A stretch of 64,000 nucleotides of DNA from Cognatishimia maritima (GTDB taxonomy: Bacteria; Pseudomonadota; Alphaproteobacteria; Rhodobacterales; Rhodobacteraceae): the NCBI RefSeq assembly GCF_900129685.1, contig NZ_FQWM01000002.1, forward strand, positions 86,654 to 150,653. Reading direction: 5' to 3'. This document shows positions 9,078 through 18,437 of the stretch, in pieces. A program made the position numbers and the translations under genes. The first letter of the stretch is position 1. Each line of letters begins with the position of its first letter. The notes under the pieces were generated by a model. It saw nothing but the letters and a program-made list of their open reading frames with translations, was not told the DNA's origin and did no database searches.

Positions 9078-9938
9078 TTAATGCTCCTTCGCGAATGTAA
9101 GGTCTATGTCCCCGACCAGCGGTCTAATCTCATCAACTAGGGCCGCAGCAACCTCTGCATGGGCGCGCGGGCCGGGCATTAGTTTGGCGGCAGGTTCATC
9201 CAGATCGCGAAACACCATGCCCTTTGTGCCCGCTGTGCGCGCAGCTTTGGAAAGCTGCACGTTGACAATGGACGATACAAAGGGGCGCAACCCGTCGATC
9301 ATCTTATGGTCGACGAACAGTGGCTCCTTTCCCAAGGCTGACCGTTGCGTGCGCCGAGGCGGCGGGTTGTTGGCAAACCATAGCAATATCTTATGTCCGG
9401 GAATCCGATCCAACAGCCGCTGCATCCGAGCGCACCACGCGTTGCGCAACTCCTCTCGGACAAAGGCAAAACGATCTTCGGCGCGCACTGACAGTTCTTG
9501 CAGCATGTGGCGTGTGAAGTTGAACTCAGAGAAGTCGATGTCGTGAAATACCGATTGCATCAGGTCCGATGCTTTTACAAAGCGATCATTGCGGCGCGGA
9601 TGCACGCTGTAGAACCGGTTTGACATATTCTGCGCCCCGACGACCTGCAGCACCGTCACCTCAGCACGGCCTGCATAGGCCAATATCTCTGGCTCATTCA
9701 GAAATACATCGACCCCAGCATTCATCAGCCCAAAGTTCGGACAGGGCAGTCCAATGCTCTCCTCTACAAGCGCCGAAAAGGGTTGCCGAATGTATTTGCC
9801 GTAAGTCTCACTCCCGCCAAGGAAGGCGATGTAGCGGCCATTCAGCGATTTCTTCGGTCCACGAAAGTCAACGCGGGTCGATCCGTATCGACATGGACAA
9901 TAATCCAGCGGCCTTTGGCCACTTTTCTGCAGCGTCAT
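9078..9938 (-). CDS. Conserved hypothetical protein, DUF6473-like
   Basis: A 286-residue soluble protein with an SGNH-like block near the N terminus (FLGGSETYGKY) and a second conserved block ending PGPRAHAEVAAALVDEI, where a histidine sits where SGNH hydrolases carry their catalytic His. This resembles the uncharacterised Rhodobacterales family I know as DUF6473, but that is from memory. The ATG at 9938 is preferred over a TTG three codons upstream. It is inserted on the opposite strand between etfA and hbd. A role in polysaccharide or surface modification is possible but unproven. Confidence 0.65.
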   Translation of the reverse strand: MTLQKSGQRPLDYCPCRYGSTRVDFRGPKKSLNGRYIAFLGGSETYGKYIRQPFSALVEESIGLPCPNFGLMNAGVDVFLNEPEILAYAGRAEVTVLQVVGAQNMSNRFYSVHPRRNDRFVKASDLMQSVFHDIDFSEFNFTRHMLQELSVRAEDRFAFVREELRNAWCARMQRLLDRIPGHKILLWFANNPPPRRTQRSALGKEPLFVDHKMIDGLRPFVSSIVNVQLSKAARTAGTKGMVFRDLDEPAAKLMPGPRAHAEVAAALVDEIRPLVGDIDLTFAKEH

Positions 9939-10095
9939 ATTCCACAACTCTCTTTCTGCCCCGAGGCGAGAGTCGATGATTCCAATTGCAAAACTCTTAA
10001 ATGAACAATTTGAGGAACATTCTTTGTATCTCCGGCTCTTGTGGTCCGCCCATCACCCCGCTTAAAGTCGCTGCAAACGCGAAAAGGTGGGGCGT

Positions 10096-10971
10096 ATGGA
10101 AATCAAATCTGTGGGCGTGGTCGGAGCAGGACAAATGGGCAACGGGATTGCCCATGTCATGGCCTTGGCAGGATACGATGTGATCTTGAATGACATCGCC
10201 GAAGACAGCCTAGCCGCTGCCGTTGCGCGCATTGACAAGAACATGGAACGGCAGGTGTCGCGCGACCTGATCACGGCGGATGCCAAAGCGGCAGCAATGT
10301 CGCGGATCAAAACGACGCTATCGCAGCCTGAGGTTGGTCAAACTGACTTGATCGTCGAAGCCGCCACCGAAAATGAAGAGATCAAATACAAAATCTTTGA
10401 AGGGCTGCTCCCCCATATTCAGCCCCACACGATCCTGACATCCAATACCTCATCCATCTCGATCACGCGCTTGGCCAGCCGCACCGACCGGCCCGAAAAA
10501 TTCATGGGGTTCCACTTTATGAACCCTGTGCCGTTGATGAAACTGGTCGAATTGATCCGGGGCATCGCCACGGATGACGACACCTATGAAACCTGCCTTG
10601 AGATTGTCAAACGGCTTGATAAAACCGCCGCATCTGCCGAGGATTTCCCGGCCTTTATCGTGAACCGCATCCTGATCCCTATGATCAACGAAGCCTGCTA
10701 CACGCTGTATGAGGGCGTCGGCAATGTGGCCTCGATTGATAATGCTATGAAGCTGGGTGCGAACCACCCAATGGGGCCGCTGGAACTGGCAGATTTCATT
10801 GGCCTGGACACCTGCCTTGCCATTATGAACGTCTTGCACGACGGCCTGGCGGACACGAAATACCGCCCCTGCCCGCTGCTGACCAAATATGTCGAAGCTG
10901 GATGGCTGGGCCGCAAATCGAAACGGGGCTTTTACGACTATCGCGGAGAGATCCCAGTGCCGACGCGTTAA
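10096..10971 (+). CDS. hbd: 3-hydroxybutyryl-CoA dehydrogenase
   Basis: The enzyme interconverts 3-hydroxybutyryl-CoA and acetoacetyl-CoA with NAD(P). The 291-residue product has the Rossmann motif GAGQMG (10-15), the TSNTSSISI block and the catalytic histidine in GFHFMNPVP (His140), with the C-terminal helical domain of the 3-hydroxyacyl-CoA dehydrogenase family. Its stand-alone form, without a fused enoyl-CoA hydratase, is the short Hbd/PaaH-like type. The ATG at 10096 with AAGGTGG upstream is preferred over a GTG three codons earlier. Its stop overlaps the convergent acyltransferase stop by 3 bp. Confidence 0.93.
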   Translation: MEIKSVGVVGAGQMGNGIAHVMALAGYDVILNDIAEDSLAAAVARIDKNMERQVSRDLITADAKAAAMSRIKTTLSQPEVGQTDLIVEAATENEEIKYKIFEGLLPHIQPHTILTSNTSSISITRLASRTDRPEKFMGFHFMNPVPLMKLVELIRGIATDDDTYETCLEIVKRLDKTAASAEDFPAFIVNRILIPMINEACYTLYEGVGNVASIDNAMKLGANHPMGPLELADFIGLDTCLAIMNVLHDGLADTKYRPCPLLTKYVEAGWLGRKSKRGFYDYRGEIPVPTR

Positions 10972-11852
10972 TCCGCGTCTGCTTTCTTTCCAAGGTCCAG
11001 AGTATGCGCCCGGAGCCAAGCCATGAAGCCGCGCGGATTGGTCTGTAGTTGTTCCATCTGCGCTTCGGTCAGCGGCTTGCCAATGACCGGACCCTGTGGC
11101 CTGTTGCACGACTTCACGATCTCATGCAGCAAAAGCCCTTGCCGCAGTACCGCGGAAACGCGGTTGGCGATCTGGTACCAGCGCGAGTTCTGCCCCGGGA
11201 AGTAAATCGGCACGACGCGCGCGCCAGATCGGCGGATAAGCTGGGCGGTAAAGACGTTCCACTCGCGTTCAATCACCGGGCCAAACCAAGTGTCAGATGA
11301 CGACACCACGCCCGATGGAAACAAGGCGACCACACCGCCAGCTTTCAGGAAATCCATCGCCTTGGCACGCATTTCAACCATCTTACGTTGCGCTTCGGGG
11401 TCGTGCGGAAAGGGTACTGGGATCATGAAAGAAGTCGCGGCCTCATCCAGACCGGTCAGGACGGAACGTGTGAGAATGCGGTAATCCTCGCGCCGACGAC
11501 CAATCAGTTCGGCCAGAACCATACCGTCCACAAGCCCATGCGGGTGGTTGGCCACAACCACAACCGGACCTTCAGTGGGAATGTTTTCGATTTGATCCTG
11601 TGGCGTTGTTAGCTTAACGCCCATGACGCCCAAGGCACCGGCCCAGAATTGCTGCCCCCGGTGGTCCGCATTCATACGCTCGAATTTATTGACCATCCGC
11701 AGGATTGTGATCTTGCCGGTAAACCACTCAATTGTCTTGATGGCGGTTGACGTCCAGTTGTCATCAAACGAATTCGCGTAGGTCAACTGACGACGGTCGT
11801 ATGTTTCGCCGTCGGTATCAGGTGTCGCTTGAGATTGCGGCGCTTTTTCCAT
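10968..11852 (-). CDS. Lysophospholipid acyltransferase family protein (PlsC-like)
   Basis: A membrane-associated glycerophospholipid or ornithine-lipid type acyltransferase. The NHPHGLVDG block (His103, Asp109) corresponds to the PlsC NHxxxxD catalytic motif but with five rather than four residues between His and Asp; the later FPSG (178-181) matches the substrate-binding FPEG motif. The family assignment is good, the exact acceptor unknown. The ATG at 11852 follows GGGAAGAA; a TTG start 14 codons upstream is also possible. It ends in a TTAA shared with the hbd stop. Confidence 0.82.
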   Translation of the reverse strand: MEKAPQSQATPDTDGETYDRRQLTYANSFDDNWTSTAIKTIEWFTGKITILRMVNKFERMNADHRGQQFWAGALGVMGVKLTTPQDQIENIPTEGPVVVVANHPHGLVDGMVLAELIGRRREDYRILTRSVLTGLDEAATSFMIPVPFPHDPEAQRKMVEMRAKAMDFLKAGGVVALFPSGVVSSSDTWFGPVIEREWNVFTAQLIRRSGARVVPIYFPGQNSRWYQIANRVSAVLRQGLLLHEIVKSCNRPQGPVIGKPLTEAQMEQLQTNPRGFMAWLRAHTLDLGKKADAD

Positions 11853-11906
11853 CACGTCATTCTTCCCGTCCGGTGTTTTTGGCCTGATCGACAACAGTGT
11901 GCCAGA

Positions 11907-12185
11907 TCAGTAGCCTTCCCCGAACTTATCGGCCACCAATGCCTCAATCGCGTCTGCAAGCGCAAGGGCATCTGGGCCAAATGTCTGAACGTCAATCCTG
12001 GTTCCACGTGACGCAGCCAGCATCAACAAACCCATGATACTGTCACCACCGGCACTTTGCCCATCCTTAGACACTTCTGCGGTGGCGTCAAAACCTTCGA
12101 CCACTTCAACGAGTTTCGCAGATGCCCGCGCGTGAAGCCCCTTTTCGTTGATGATCTCAAGGGTGCGTGTCGTCGTGTCGGTCAT
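11907..12185 (-). CDS. ptsH: Phosphocarrier protein HPr of the regulatory PTS
   Basis: HPr accepts phosphate from enzyme I on a histidine and passes it to EIIA proteins. The 92-residue product shows NEKGLHARASAKL with the phospho-acceptor His18 and GGDSIMGLLML with Ser49 at the HPr-kinase site. It is the last gene of the chvI-chvG-hprK-rapZ-EIIA-ptsH string, 7 nt after the EIIA gene. No sugar-specific EIIB/EIIC gene is present, so this is a regulatory rather than a transport PTS. Enzyme I is not in the window. Confidence 0.95.
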   Translation of the reverse strand: MTDTTTRTLEIINEKGLHARASAKLVEVVEGFDATAEVSKDGQSAGGDSIMGLLMLAASRGTRIDVQTFGPDALALADAIEALVADKFGEGY

Positions 12186-12192
12186 GCTGTGC

Positions 12193-12585
12193 TCAGTCTG
12201 TCTTTATGTTCTGGCTGTCGATGTACTTGCGCCCGGCCTCCAATGAAACCCGGACAGCGTCCGGTACAGGAAGATGGCGGCTTTTGGCAAGTTTTATTAA
12301 CATGGGAAGGTTGGCACCATAGACGATCCGCCGGTTTTCCGGGGTGCAGGCGCGCAGCGACAGGTTGCTCGGAGACCCGCCAAACATATCGGTCACAACA
12401 ACGACGCCGTCGCCCTTGTCGACGTCATCAGCGGCAATGCAGATTTCATCTTGCTTCATGGCCCTGTCACATTCGGCCTTGATACTGATCGCGCGGATAC
12501 CGGGCTGTTCGCCCACGACGTGTTCAACCGCCGCAAGATATTCAAGCGCCAGCCCACCATGGGCCACGATGACGATTCCGATCAC
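12193..12585 (-). CDS. PTS EIIA component, mannose/fructose family
   Basis: The 130-residue protein begins with IGIVIVAHGGLA, whose His9 is the phosphoryl acceptor of the EIIA-Man fold, and contains VVVVTDMFGGSPSN, the second family signature. In alphaproteobacteria this lone EIIA takes phosphate from HPr and acts as a signalling output instead of feeding a permease. It overlaps the rapZ stop by 4 nt (ATGA) and precedes ptsH. Its regulatory target cannot be read from the sequence. Confidence 0.93.
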   Translation of the reverse strand: MIGIVIVAHGGLALEYLAAVEHVVGEQPGIRAISIKAECDRAMKQDEICIAADDVDKGDGVVVVTDMFGGSPSNLSLRACTPENRRIVYGANLPMLIKLAKSRHLPVPDAVRVSLEAGRKYIDSQNIKTD

Positions 12586-13499
12586 GCTTTTGCCACTCCG
12601 CTTTCAGCATTGCCTGATCCGGTCACGCCCTCCCCTTCGCGCCGGTCCAATTCGCGATGCCTAATTGACACCCGCCAGCCGTCCTGCGCAAGGGCTTCTG
12701 CCAGTTTTTCAGTCACAAATACCGACCTGTGTTGCCCGCCGGTACACCCCAAGCCAATACTGAGATGCGCCTTACCTTCTCGTCTGTATTCCGGAAGGAG
12801 AAACCGCACCATATCGCACAACCTTTCAAAGAAAGGTTCGAAACGGTCATCGTTTTCAATGTGATTTGCCACGGCAGAATCACGCCCTGACAGGCCACGC
12901 AATTCAGGTACCCAATAGGGATTATTCAGAAACCGGCAATCCTGCACGATATCTACGCCCTGCGGCAATCCCCGCTTATAGCTGAAACTCATCACCGTCA
13001 CTGCCAATAGCGCGCTGCCAGCGGGTTTGAACTGCGCAGTCAACGCATCGCGAAGCGTGTGCACTGTTAGCTCTGACGTATCAATCAGCGTATCGGCGCG
13101 GTCTTTGACAGGAACCAGAAGCTCCTTTTCCCGGTCTATCCCAACAATTGCACTTTCTTCCGGGGCCATTGGATGGCGGCGGCGGGTCTCGCTATAGCGG
13201 CGTTGCAGGATTTCTCGGCTGCAATCCAGATACAGAAGCTCCGGGTCATGCGCATCAAGCGCGCGCAACAGGTCCAGAAGGGCCTGCGGTGTGAAATCCC
13301 GGTTGCGCGCGTCCAAACCCAATGCCAGCGGCCTGTCGGGCCGTGCACCTGAAAACAACCGCTCCACCAGACCAAGCGGCAGGTTGTCGATGGTCTCAAA
13401 CCCCAGATCTTCCAGCACCTTGATCGTGGTCGACCGTCCCGCGCCCGAAGGCCCGGTGACGAGGACCAGCCTCGGCGTTGAAGTGTCGGTCGTTGCCAT
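12582..13499 (-). CDS. rapZ: RNase adapter protein RapZ-like P-loop ATPase
   Basis: A 305-residue protein with a Walker A loop GPSGAGRST near the N terminus and the C-terminal block SIGLGCTGGQHRSVF typical of the RapZ/YvcJ family. In E. coli RapZ directs RNase E to the small RNA GlmZ; in alphaproteobacteria its target is not settled. The ATG at 13499 lies one base after the hprK stop; another in-frame ATG at 13517 would overlap hprK. It is translationally tied to the EIIA gene downstream by an ATGA overlap. Confidence 0.92.
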   Translation of the reverse strand: MATTDTSTPRLVLVTGPSGAGRSTTIKVLEDLGFETIDNLPLGLVERLFSGARPDRPLALGLDARNRDFTPQALLDLLRALDAHDPELLYLDCSREILQRRYSETRRRHPMAPEESAIVGIDREKELLVPVKDRADTLIDTSELTVHTLRDALTAQFKPAGSALLAVTVMSFSYKRGLPQGVDIVQDCRFLNNPYWVPELRGLSGRDSAVANHIENDDRFEPFFERLCDMVRFLLPEYRREGKAHLSIGLGCTGGQHRSVFVTEKLAEALAQDGWRVSIRHRELDRREGEGVTGSGNAESGVAKA

Positions 13500-13500
13500 C

Positions 13501-13959
13501 TTACGCGCTTCGCCCATGTGACAAATAAAGCAGGATTGCAGGAGCGAAATGTGGGTGTGGAACTTTGAAAAGCAAGGGTAAAGTCACCCCCAATTGCGAA
13601 ATCGTGTGCCCCTCAGGAAGTCTCTTCGTTTCGACCTTATCCATATCGATCCAGAGATGGACTTGCGCTGTGTCGCATGTTGGGGCGTTCAGAATACCGA
13701 CCCCACGCGCCTCAACGCGCCCCTTGATGGCCCTCGGGGCACTGGCCCACAGCGCGTCCTCTTGGCAAGTTAATTGCACCTGATCGTCAGCCACCAGCTG
13801 TGCCCCTCGGGTCAGCAGGTCGAGCACCAAAGCAGATTTGCCACTGCCAGAGGCACCGCTGATCATCACGGCGCGGCTTTCAAAGGCAACGCAGCTTGCA
13901 TGCAAAAGGCCGCCCCCTTTCGGGGACGGCCCTTTGTTCAAATTCACCTCGCCTTGCAT
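13501..13959 (-). CDS. hprK: Short alphaproteobacterial HPr kinase/phosphorylase
   Basis: The enzyme phosphorylates and dephosphorylates HPr on serine. The 152-residue protein carries the P-loop GASGSGKS (35-42) and the IKGRVEARGVGIL signature, but lacks the roughly 130-residue N-terminal domain of the Gram-positive enzyme, as is usual in alphaproteobacteria. The ATG at 13959 follows the chvG TGA by one base, so translation is probably coupled; a TTG at 13995 in frame would overlap chvG by 35 nt. It links the ChvG/ChvI kinase system to the PTS branch in one transcript. Confidence 0.9.
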   Translation of the reverse strand: MQGEVNLNKGPSPKGGGLLHASCVAFESRAVMISGASGSGKSALVLDLLTRGAQLVADDQVQLTCQEDALWASAPRAIKGRVEARGVGILNAPTCDTAQVHLWIDMDKVETKRLPEGHTISQLGVTLPLLFKVPHPHFAPAILLYLSHGRSA

Positions 13960-13960
13960 A

Positions 13961-15652
13961 TCAGACAGGCAGGCCAACCACGAAGCGCGCGCCAAGTGGA
14001 TCGGAGGTAATGTCCGCCTCGGTTGGGCGAATATTCTCGGCCCAAATCACGCCGCCATGCGCTTCGACGATTTGTTTGGAGATCGCGAGGCCAAGGCCAG
14101 AGTTGTTGCCAAAATCTTCGTGCGGGCGTTCCGAATAGAAACGGTTGAAAATCTTGTTCAAGGCCTGATCGGGGATGCCCGGCCCGGTGTCTTCGACGAC
14201 CACGAGCACACGGTTCTGGCGCTTGCGGACCCAGACACGGATCGCATCGCCATCTTCGCAGAAACTGATCGCGTTGGTGATCAGGTTGACAAAAACCTGC
14301 GCCAAACGCGCCTCAAGGCCCATGATCTCAATCGGTTTGGTCGGCAGATCGGAAATGAAATCAATCCCCTTACCCTTGGCATCATCCCCGAGGTATTGCG
14401 CCAGATTGCTGATCATCGAGACAAGATTAAAGCGTTCTTCTTCTTCCTTGACCAATTCTGCATCCAGCCGTGAGGCGTTGGAAATATCGCTGACCAAACG
14501 GTCCAGACGACGCACGTCATGCTCAATCACATCCAACAGCTTCGTGCGGTGATCTTCGCGTTTGACCATACGCAGGGACCCAACAGCGGATCGCAAACTT
14601 GCCAGCGGGTTTTTGATCTCATGCGCGACGTCGGCGGCGAATTGTTCGTTGCTGTCGATCCGTTCGTAAAGCGCGCCAACCATGCCGCGTAGGGCAGTGC
14701 TGAGGCGACCAATTTCGTCTGGTCGCGCTGTCAGGTCAGGAATGCGCACGCGGCCCGGATTGACCTGCCGGTCGTCCCCGTCACGTCCGAGTTCTGCAGC
14801 GGCGGCCAAATCACTTAATGGGTTAGAGATCGTCGACGCCAGAACCACGGAAAGCCCGACTGAAACAACAATAGCCACCAAGAACAGCTGCAAAATGCGT
14901 TCATGTTGTGCCAAGACAAGCAGATCAACGTCAGCTGTGGACTGCGACAGGACTATCGCGCCGATGGCGCGCCCGGATTGATCCAAAACCATGCCAGAGG
15001 CGAACTCAGCCTCTGCCAAGACAGCCGTCGCTGCAGTGGATGATTGTTGATCCAAAAGCGCTGCGGCAAAACCCGCAATCCGCGCGTCCGCCCCTGCAGT
15101 ATGATCAATCGCCTCTGCGCCTGAAAGCTTGCTCCAGATCCAGTTCATAGCGTCGGTCAGGGGTGTCGCGCGCGTCGCAATCGGAGCGGCGAGATCACCT
15201 TCGGCGCGCGCGATGGGCGTGGCGTTTTGATCGAAGACGTCAACCCGTACGCCTTCACGCAACGATGTGCGATCCAGAATGTCTTGCGCGTCCAGCCCAT
15301 CTTGCGTCACCAAATTTACCGGCGCGCCAGTCGGCATCTGCGCCTCAAACACGGCACCTAGCAGCGTCGCCTCAGAGCGCAGCGCATCAAGACGCTGCTG
15401 CACATAGTTTTCGCGTGGGGAATTCAGGTAAAGAATTCCCGCCACCATGAAGCACAATGCAATCAGGTTGAAGGTGATGATTTTGCGGGTCAGCGGCGAC
15501 CGGCGCAAAGGCGTCAGGCGGCGGCGCTCTCGCCGACCGCGCATTTCTTTTTCGACTGTGGATTCTGGTGCAACCCAGTCATCCCCGAGGACAACATCAC
15601 CATCACGCCCGTGCGACATCCTGTTAGCGCTTATCCCTTCGGCCAGAGCCAT
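13961..15652 (-). CDS. chvG: Sensor histidine kinase ChvG (ExoS/BvrS type)
   Basis: An inner-membrane sensor kinase of 563 residues: cytoplasmic N terminus, TM1 about 59-77, a periplasmic domain of about 175 residues, TM2 about 254-273, a HAMP region, the dimerisation H-box FAADVAHEIKNPLASL with phosphorylated His344, and an ATPase domain with NLITNAI and DTGPGIP and GLGLAIS. The periplasmic domain senses acid or envelope stress in rhizobia. Its ATG overlaps the chvI stop by one base (TAATG); MSHGRDG, 11 codons in, is an alternative start. It forms the ChvG/ChvI pair controlling envelope and central-metabolism genes. Confidence 0.93.
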   Translation of the reverse strand: MALAEGISANRMSHGRDGDVVLGDDWVAPESTVEKEMRGRRERRRLTPLRRSPLTRKIITFNLIALCFMVAGILYLNSPRENYVQQRLDALRSEATLLGAVFEAQMPTGAPVNLVTQDGLDAQDILDRTSLREGVRVDVFDQNATPIARAEGDLAAPIATRATPLTDAMNWIWSKLSGAEAIDHTAGADARIAGFAAALLDQQSSTAATAVLAEAEFASGMVLDQSGRAIGAIVLSQSTADVDLLVLAQHERILQLFLVAIVVSVGLSVVLASTISNPLSDLAAAAELGRDGDDRQVNPGRVRIPDLTARPDEIGRLSTALRGMVGALYERIDSNEQFAADVAHEIKNPLASLRSAVGSLRMVKREDHRTKLLDVIEHDVRRLDRLVSDISNASRLDAELVKEEEERFNLVSMISNLAQYLGDDAKGKGIDFISDLPTKPIEIMGLEARLAQVFVNLITNAISFCEDGDAIRVWVRKRQNRVLVVVEDTGPGIPDQALNKIFNRFYSERPHEDFGNNSGLGLAISKQIVEAHGGVIWAENIRPTEADITSDPLGARFVVGLPV

Positions 15653-16356
15653 TACTCTTCGTTATATCTATAGCCAATGCCGTAAAGGGTCTCAATCGCA
15701 GAGAATTCTGGGTCCGCTGTCCGCATCTTCTTGCGCAGGCGCTTGATGTGGCTGTCGATCGTGCGGTCGTCGACATAGACCTGATCGTCATAAGCCACGT
15801 CCATCAACTGGTCGCGTGACTTCACAAAGCCAGGACGCTGCGCCAAGGCCTGTAGCAACAGGAATTCTGTCACGGTCAGAGTGACATCTTTGCCTTTCCA
15901 AGTGACTGCATGGCGCAGCGGATCCATCGAAAGTTCGCCGCGCTCCATCACTTTGGTGTCTTCCGTGTCACCGGCAACGATGGTGCCATTTTGTGCCTCT
16001 TGACGGCGCAGAAGTGCGCGAATGCGCTCGACCAGCAGGCGCTGGCTGAAGGGTTTCTTGACGTAATCGTCCGCGCCCATGCGCAGGCCAAGAACCTCGT
16101 CAATCTCATCGTCTTTCGAGGTCAGGAAAATCACTGGCATCGATGTCTTCTGGCGCAGACGCTGCAACAGGTCCATGCCATCCATACGGGGCATTTTGAT
16201 GTCTAGCACGGCCATATCGGGTAGTTTGCGGTTGAACGCGTCCAGGGCTTGCTGGCCGTCGTTATAGGTTTCGACTTCGAAACCCTCCGCCTCAAGAGTC
16301 ATAGAGACGGACGTCAGGATGTTCCTGTCGTCGTCCACCAAAGCAATCTTGGACAT
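15652..16356 (-). CDS. chvI: Response regulator ChvI (OmpR/PhoB family)
   Basis: The 234-residue protein has a receiver domain with phospho-acceptor Asp52 in [10 protein letters not shown], the conserved TSK and KPF residues, and a C-terminal winged-helix DNA-binding domain with [18 protein letters not shown]. It is the partner of ChvG, encoded just downstream. The gene is divergent from pckA, and a 346-nt region between them may carry sites for both. In relatives ChvI controls succinoglycan, envelope and carbon-metabolism genes. Confidence 0.95.
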   Translation of the reverse strand: MSKIALVDDDRNILTSVSMTLEAEGFEVETYNDGQQALDAFNRKLPDMAVLDIKMPRMDGMDLLQRLRQKTSMPVIFLTSKDDEIDEVLGLRMGADDYVKKPFSQRLLVERIRALLRRQEAQNGTIVAGDTEDTKVMERGELSMDPLRHAVTWKGKDVTLTVTEFLLLQALAQRPGFVKSRDQLMDVAYDDQVYVDDRTIDSHIKRLRKKMRTADPEFSAIETLYGIGYRYNEE

Positions 16357-16702
16357 AGGTTTGTTCCCTTATACTGCACTCAATGTCTATTTTTTGCCCC
16401 ATTATGCGCCGTTTTCCGCCGATCGATCAATCCCCAACCGCGAATCAGCCTGCTCAGACAGTCATTTTTCGCAAAATTCTTTAACTGCGTGCTAATCCTG
16501 CCACCCTAGGTAACTTTGTTACAAAGAGTTTGCGATAACATTAACTTGATTGCGCTAACGCAGCGCTATCAGTCTATTCAAGCCAAAATCTCCCATGTTA
16601 AGAGCGCCCTATCCCCCTGCTTCCGGGGTGGATCTGCATGGGTGAGGGTCCCGTTGCAGCACAAAGGACCGCCGCGACCAGCGCGGCAACAGGAGTTAAA
16701 CA
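16357..16702. promoter_or_regulatory. Divergent chvI/pckA control region with a 13-bp palindrome
   Basis: This 346-nt gap separates the divergent chvI and pckA starts and holds no convincing gene. At 16514-16526 there is a perfect palindrome CTTTGT-T-ACAAAG, with a GATAACATTAACTTG run just after it. It could be an operator for ChvI or another regulator, but the binding protein is not shown. The pckA start at 16703 has an AGGAG site 8-9 nt upstream. Confidence 0.4.
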
Positions 16703-18301
16703 ATGACATTTGGACGGGTAAACCCGCAGTTCCGCTTGGAAGATCAAGGAATCGAAGGTCTGGGAAATGTCTATTATAACTATATGGAACCAGCGCTGAT
16801 CGAAACGGCGCTGAAGAACGGCGAAGGGACGCTCGGCAATGGCGGTGCTTTCCTGACCACGACCGGGAAATTCACGGGCCGTTCGCCAAAAGACAAATTT
16901 GTTGTGCGGACCGAAAGCGTGGAAGACTCCATCTGGTGGGAAAACAACGCGCCAATGACGCCCGCTGGCTTTGATGCCCTGCACCAAGACATGCTGGAGC
17001 ACATGAAAGGCAAGGACTACCACGTGCAGGATTTGGTGGGGGGTGCTGACCAGCGCCATTCGATCAACGTGCGCATGGTGACTGAACTTGCATGGCACGG
17101 GCTGTTTATTCGTACCATGCTGCGCCGCCCGGATCGCGAAGATCTGGATGATTTCGTGGCAGACTACACCGTCATCAACTGCCCGACTTTTAAGGCGGAC
17201 CCAAAGAAACACGGCTGCCGCTCCGACACGGTGATCGCGCTGAACTTTGATCGCAAGTTGATCCTGATCGGCGGTACGGAATACGCGGGTGAGAACAAAA
17301 AGTCTGTCTTCACCCTGCTAAACTACTTGCTGCCCGAAAAAGGCATCATGCCAATGCACTGCTCGGCCAACCACGCCAAGAACAACGCAGTCGACACGGC
17401 AGTCTTCTTCGGCCTCTCTGGTACGGGCAAAACAACTCTGTCCGCTGACCCGGATCGCATCCTGATTGGCGATGATGAACATGGCTGGTCTGATCAGGGG
17501 ACCTTCAACTTCGAAGGTGGCTGCTATGCGAAGACGATCAACCTGAACCCGGAAGCAGAGCCAGAAATCTACGCGACCACCACCAAGTTCGGCACAGTGA
17601 TCGAGAATATGGTCTACGACCCGGACACCAAAGAGCTGGATTTCGAAGACGACAGCCTGACGGCCAATATGCGCTGCGCTTACCCGCTGCACTATATCTC
17701 AAACGCGTCTCAGACAGCGATTGGTGGCCACCCGAAGAACATCATCATGCTGACATGTGATGCCTTTGGTGTACTGCCTCCGATTGCGCGACTGACTCCG
17801 GCGCAGGCGATGTACCACTTCCTGTCAGGTTTCACAGCGAAGGTTGCAGGAACCGAGCGTGGTGTCACCGAACCTCAGCCAACGTTCTCTACCTGCTTTG
17901 GCGCGCCTTTCATGCCGCGTCGTCCAGAGGTCTATGGCAACTTGCTGCGCGAAAAAATCGCCAAGCACGGCGCGACATGCTGGCTGGTCAACACTGGCTG
18001 GACTGGTGGGGCCTATGGCACGGGTTCGCGTATGCCGATCCGCGCCACACGTGGTCTGCTGACCGCGGCGCTGGATGGCTCGCTTGTGAACGCAGAGTTC
18101 CGTAAGGACCCTAACTTCGGGTTTGAGGTACCGGTTACGGTTCCCGGTGTTGCAGAGGTTCTACTGGACCCGCGCCGCACTTGGGACGACAAAGCCGCCT
18201 ATGACGCACAGGCAGCGAAACTGGTCCAGATGTTTGCCGACAATTTTGAGCAATACGTGCCCTTCATCGACAACGATGTCCGCGCGGTCGCGATTGGGTA
18301 A
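16703..18301 (+). CDS. pckA: Phosphoenolpyruvate carboxykinase (ATP)
   Basis: The first committed enzyme of gluconeogenesis, converting oxaloacetate and ATP to PEP, CO2 and ADP in the cytoplasm. The 532-residue product contains the P-loop [11 protein letters not shown] (about 237-247), the metal-site motif IGDDEHGWS and FEGGCYAK, all of the ATP-dependent class. Its location opposite chvI-chvG is the conserved alphaproteobacterial arrangement and suggests coordinated control with the PTS branch. A perfect terminator follows 33 nt after the stop. Confidence 0.98.
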   Translation: MTFGRVNPQFRLEDQGIEGLGNVYYNYMEPALIETALKNGEGTLGNGGAFLTTTGKFTGRSPKDKFVVRTESVEDSIWWENNAPMTPAGFDALHQDMLEHMKGKDYHVQDLVGGADQRHSINVRMVTELAWHGLFIRTMLRRPDREDLDDFVADYTVINCPTFKADPKKHGCRSDTVIALNFDRKLILIGGTEYAGENKKSVFTLLNYLLPEKGIMPMHCSANHAKNNAVDTAVFFGLSGTGKTTLSADPDRILIGDDEHGWSDQGTFNFEGGCYAKTINLNPEAEPEIYATTTKFGTVIENMVYDPDTKELDFEDDSLTANMRCAYPLHYISNASQTAIGGHPKNIIMLTCDAFGVLPPIARLTPAQAMYHFLSGFTAKVAGTERGVTEPQPTFSTCFGAPFMPRRPEVYGNLLREKIAKHGATCWLVNTGWTGGAYGTGSRMPIRATRGLLTAALDGSLVNAEFRKDPNFGFEVPVTVPGVAEVLLDPRRTWDDKAAYDAQAAKLVQMFADNFEQYVPFIDNDVRAVAIG

Positions 18302-18334
18302 GCCAAAAGCAAAGTCGCTCTGATATTTCCATTG

Positions 18335-18361
18335 AAACCCGGCCCTTGTGGCCGGGTTTTT
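18335..18361 (+). terminator. Rho-independent terminator of pckA
   Basis: AAACCCGGCC (18335-18344) and GGCCGGGTTT (18350-18359) form a perfect 10-bp stem with loop CTTGT, ending in a short T-run. Confidence 0.88.
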
Positions 18362-18437
18362 CGTCTGAGCGAAGGCAACGATCTCAGGCGCTTTACCGCC
18401 GCTTTACGAAGATTTGGGATTATGTCAAATCAGTGCC

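Noticed and set aside
12582-13517. Longer rapZ start at 13517 overlapping hprK
   Set aside because: Homology and the coupled ATG at 13499 favour the shorter form; the longer is possible but has no ribosome-binding site.
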